Shown here: positions 12,619 to 13,826 of the stretch, piece after piece
Layout: every line of letters begins with the position of its first letter
Position numbering within the stretch: the first letter of the stretch is position 1
NCBI GenBank assembly: GCA_946885435.1
Contig: CAMPGL010000039.1
Coordinates: 1 to 13,826, forward strand
Source of the DNA: an uncultured Brevundimonas sp.
GTDB lineage: Bacteria > Pseudomonadota > Alphaproteobacteria > Caulobacterales > Caulobacteraceae
Length of the DNA stretch: 13,826 nucleotides
Direction: 5' to 3'
Made by a program: the position numbers and the translations under genes
The notes under the pieces: generated by a model
Seen by the model: the letters and a program-made list of their open reading frames with translations, nothing else
Database searches by the model: none
Told to the model about the DNA's origin: nothing

Positions 12619-12627
12619 GCCTGCGCC

Positions 12628-12655
12628 TTGTCCGCCTTGGCCCGCGTGCTACACC
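12628..12655 (+). promoter_or_regulatory. Predicted housekeeping promoter for fumC
   Basis: TTGTCCG (12628-12634), a 13-base spacer, GCTACACC (12648-12655): a good fit to the Caulobacter consensus TTGACGS-N10-14-GCTANAWC, with one -10 mismatch. Transcription would start near 12662, about 27 bases before the fumC ATG. Confidence 0.55.
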
Positions 12656-12688
12656 CCGCGCCGACCTCCCGCCAGCCACCGGCCCGAC

Positions 12689-13826
12689 ATGACCAACACC
12701 ACCCGCACCGAGACCGACACCTTTGGCCCCATCGAGGTCGACGCCTCGCGCTACTGGGGCGCCCAGGCGCAGCGGTCGCTCGGCAACTTCAGGATCGGCT
12801 GGGAGAAACAGCCCCTGCCGATCGTGCGCGCGCTGGGCATCGTCAAGCGCGCCGCGGCCGAGACCAACATGGCTCTGGGCCGACTCGACCCCGCCATCGG
12901 CCAGGCGATCATCAAGGCCGCCGACGAGGTCATCGAGGGCAAGCTGAACGACCACTTCCCGCTAGTGGTCTGGCAGACGGGCTCGGGCACCCAGTCGAAC
13001 ATGAACGCCAATGAGGTGATCTCGAACCGCGCCATCGAGATCCTGGGCGGCGAGATGGGCTCCAAGTCGCCGGTCCACCCGAACGACCACGTCAACATGA
13101 GCCAGTCGTCGAACGACACCTATCCGACGGCCATGCACGTGGCCTGCGCGGAGGAGATCGTCCATCGCCTGCTGCCGGCGCTGAGCAAGCTCGGCAACGC
13201 GCTGAACGACAAGGCCGAGGCCTGGAAGCACATCATCAAGATCGGCCGCACCCACACCCAGGACGCCACGCCGCTGACGCTCGGCCAGGAGTTCTCGGGC
13301 TACGCCGCCCAGGTCCGCTACGGCATCGAGCGCATCGAGCAGACCCTGCCGCGCCTGATGGAGCTGGCCCAGGGCGGCACCGCCGTTGGCACCGGCCTGA
13401 ACGCCCCGATCGGCTTCGCCGAGGGCGTCGCCGACAAGATCGCCCAGATCACCGGCCTGCCCTTCAAGACCGCACCGAACAAGTTCGAGGCCCTGGCCGC
13501 CCACGACGCCATGGTTTTCTCGCACGGCGCGATCAACACGGTGGCCGCGAGCCTGTTCAAGATCGCCAATGACATCCGCTTCCTCGGCTCGGGCCCGCGC
13601 TCGGGCCTGGGCGAACTGGCCCTGCCGGAGAACGAGCCGGGCTCCTCGATCATGCCGGGCAAGGTCAATCCGACCCAGTCCGAGGCCCTGACCCAGGTCT
13701 GCGTCCAGGTGTTCGGCAACCACGCCGCCATCACCTTCGCCGGCAGCCAGGGCCACTTCGAGCTGAACGTTTTCAACCCGGTGATGGCCTACAACTTCCT
13801 GCAGTCGGTGCGCCTGATGGCCGACG
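12689..13826 (+). CDS. fumC: Class II fumarate hydratase (partial, C-terminus cut off)
   Basis: The first 379 residues of an iron-independent fumarase (EC 4.2.1.2), which interconverts fumarate and malate in the citric acid cycle; roughly the last 80 residues lie beyond the right edge. It begins [20 protein letters not shown], then shows substrate-site motifs [29 protein letters not shown] and [14 protein letters not shown] (catalytic His), and the superfamily signature [12 protein letters not shown] at 318-329, whose serines lie in the mobile catalytic loop. These are FumC motifs rather than those of aspartase or argininosuccinate lyase. ATG 12689 is chosen because the family N-terminus begins there and a housekeeping-type promoter lies 34 bases upstream; no strong Shine-Dalgarno is visible. 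Confidence 0.96.
   Translation, partial: MTNTTRTETDTFGPIEVDASRYWGAQAQRSLGNFRIGWEKQPLPIVRALGIVKRAAAETNMALGRLDPAIGQAIIKAADEVIEGKLNDHFPLVVWQTGSGTQSNMNANEVISNRAIEILGGEMGSKSPVHPNDHVNMSQSSNDTYPTAMHVACAEEIVHRLLPALSKLGNALNDKAEAWKHIIKIGRTHTQDATPLTLGQEFSGYAAQVRYGIERIEQTLPRLMELAQGGTAVGTGLNAPIGFAEGVADKIAQITGLPFKTAPNKFEALAAHDAMVFSHGAINTVAASLFKIANDIRFLGSGPRSGLGELALPENEPGSSIMPGKVNPTQSEALTQVCVQVFGNHAAITFAGSQGHFELNVFNPVMAYNFLQSVRLMAD

Overview
The window looks like chromosomal DNA from a GC-rich alphaproteobacterium of the order Caulobacterales (Caulobacter, Brevundimonas, Phenylobacterium or a relative). This is inferred from a holdfast-type export locus (hfsB-hfsA-hfsD-like), two RcnB-family envelope proteins with long low-complexity arms, promoter sequences that fit the Caulobacter housekeeping consensus (TTGACGS, 10-14 bases, GCTANAWC), a CtrA-box-like site and GANTC (CcrM-type) sites. 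No database search was possible, so genus and gene symbols rest on motif recognition.

Layout. (1) 1-2966: polysaccharide export. hfsA-like and the partial hfsB-like gene run leftward; the lipoprotein hfsD-like gene runs rightward from a shared 89-bp divergent promoter region. Together they would form the outer-membrane channel, the inner-membrane copolymerase and its P-loop partner. (2) 3122-4691: three ordinary small genes: an NTF2-like protein, a single-repeat Sel1-like protein and a Nu-type/YfcG-like glutathione transferase. (3) 4847-7795: four consecutive rightward genes for exported proteins: RcnB-like protein 1, a signal-peptide protein with a C-terminal membrane segment and acidic tail, a possible permuted papain-fold protein, and RcnB-like protein 2. 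The two RcnB-like genes share a promoter module with a GTTCAG-N5-GTTCAT direct repeat. (4) 7813-9458: a palindromic REP-like element, then leftward pyruvate kinase and tRNA-Leu(UAA). (5) 9473-11798: divergent secreted peptidases, an M28 carboxypeptidase-Q-like enzyme and a C13 legumain-like enzyme, separated by a perfect 9-8-9 inverted repeat. (6) 11867-13826: a GFA-family zinc protein, a RusA-type resolvase that overlaps it tail to tail, and class II fumarase running off the right edge.

There is no insertion sequence, integrase, CRISPR array, rRNA or phage structural gene. No gene-free stretch exceeds about 185 bases. The long GC-rich open frames opposite the real genes are shadows. The observations most worth checking are the shared promoter module of the two RcnB paralogs within an apparent envelope-protein cluster, the CtrA/GANTC-rich hfsA-hfsD promoter region, and the inverted repeat between the two peptidase genes.
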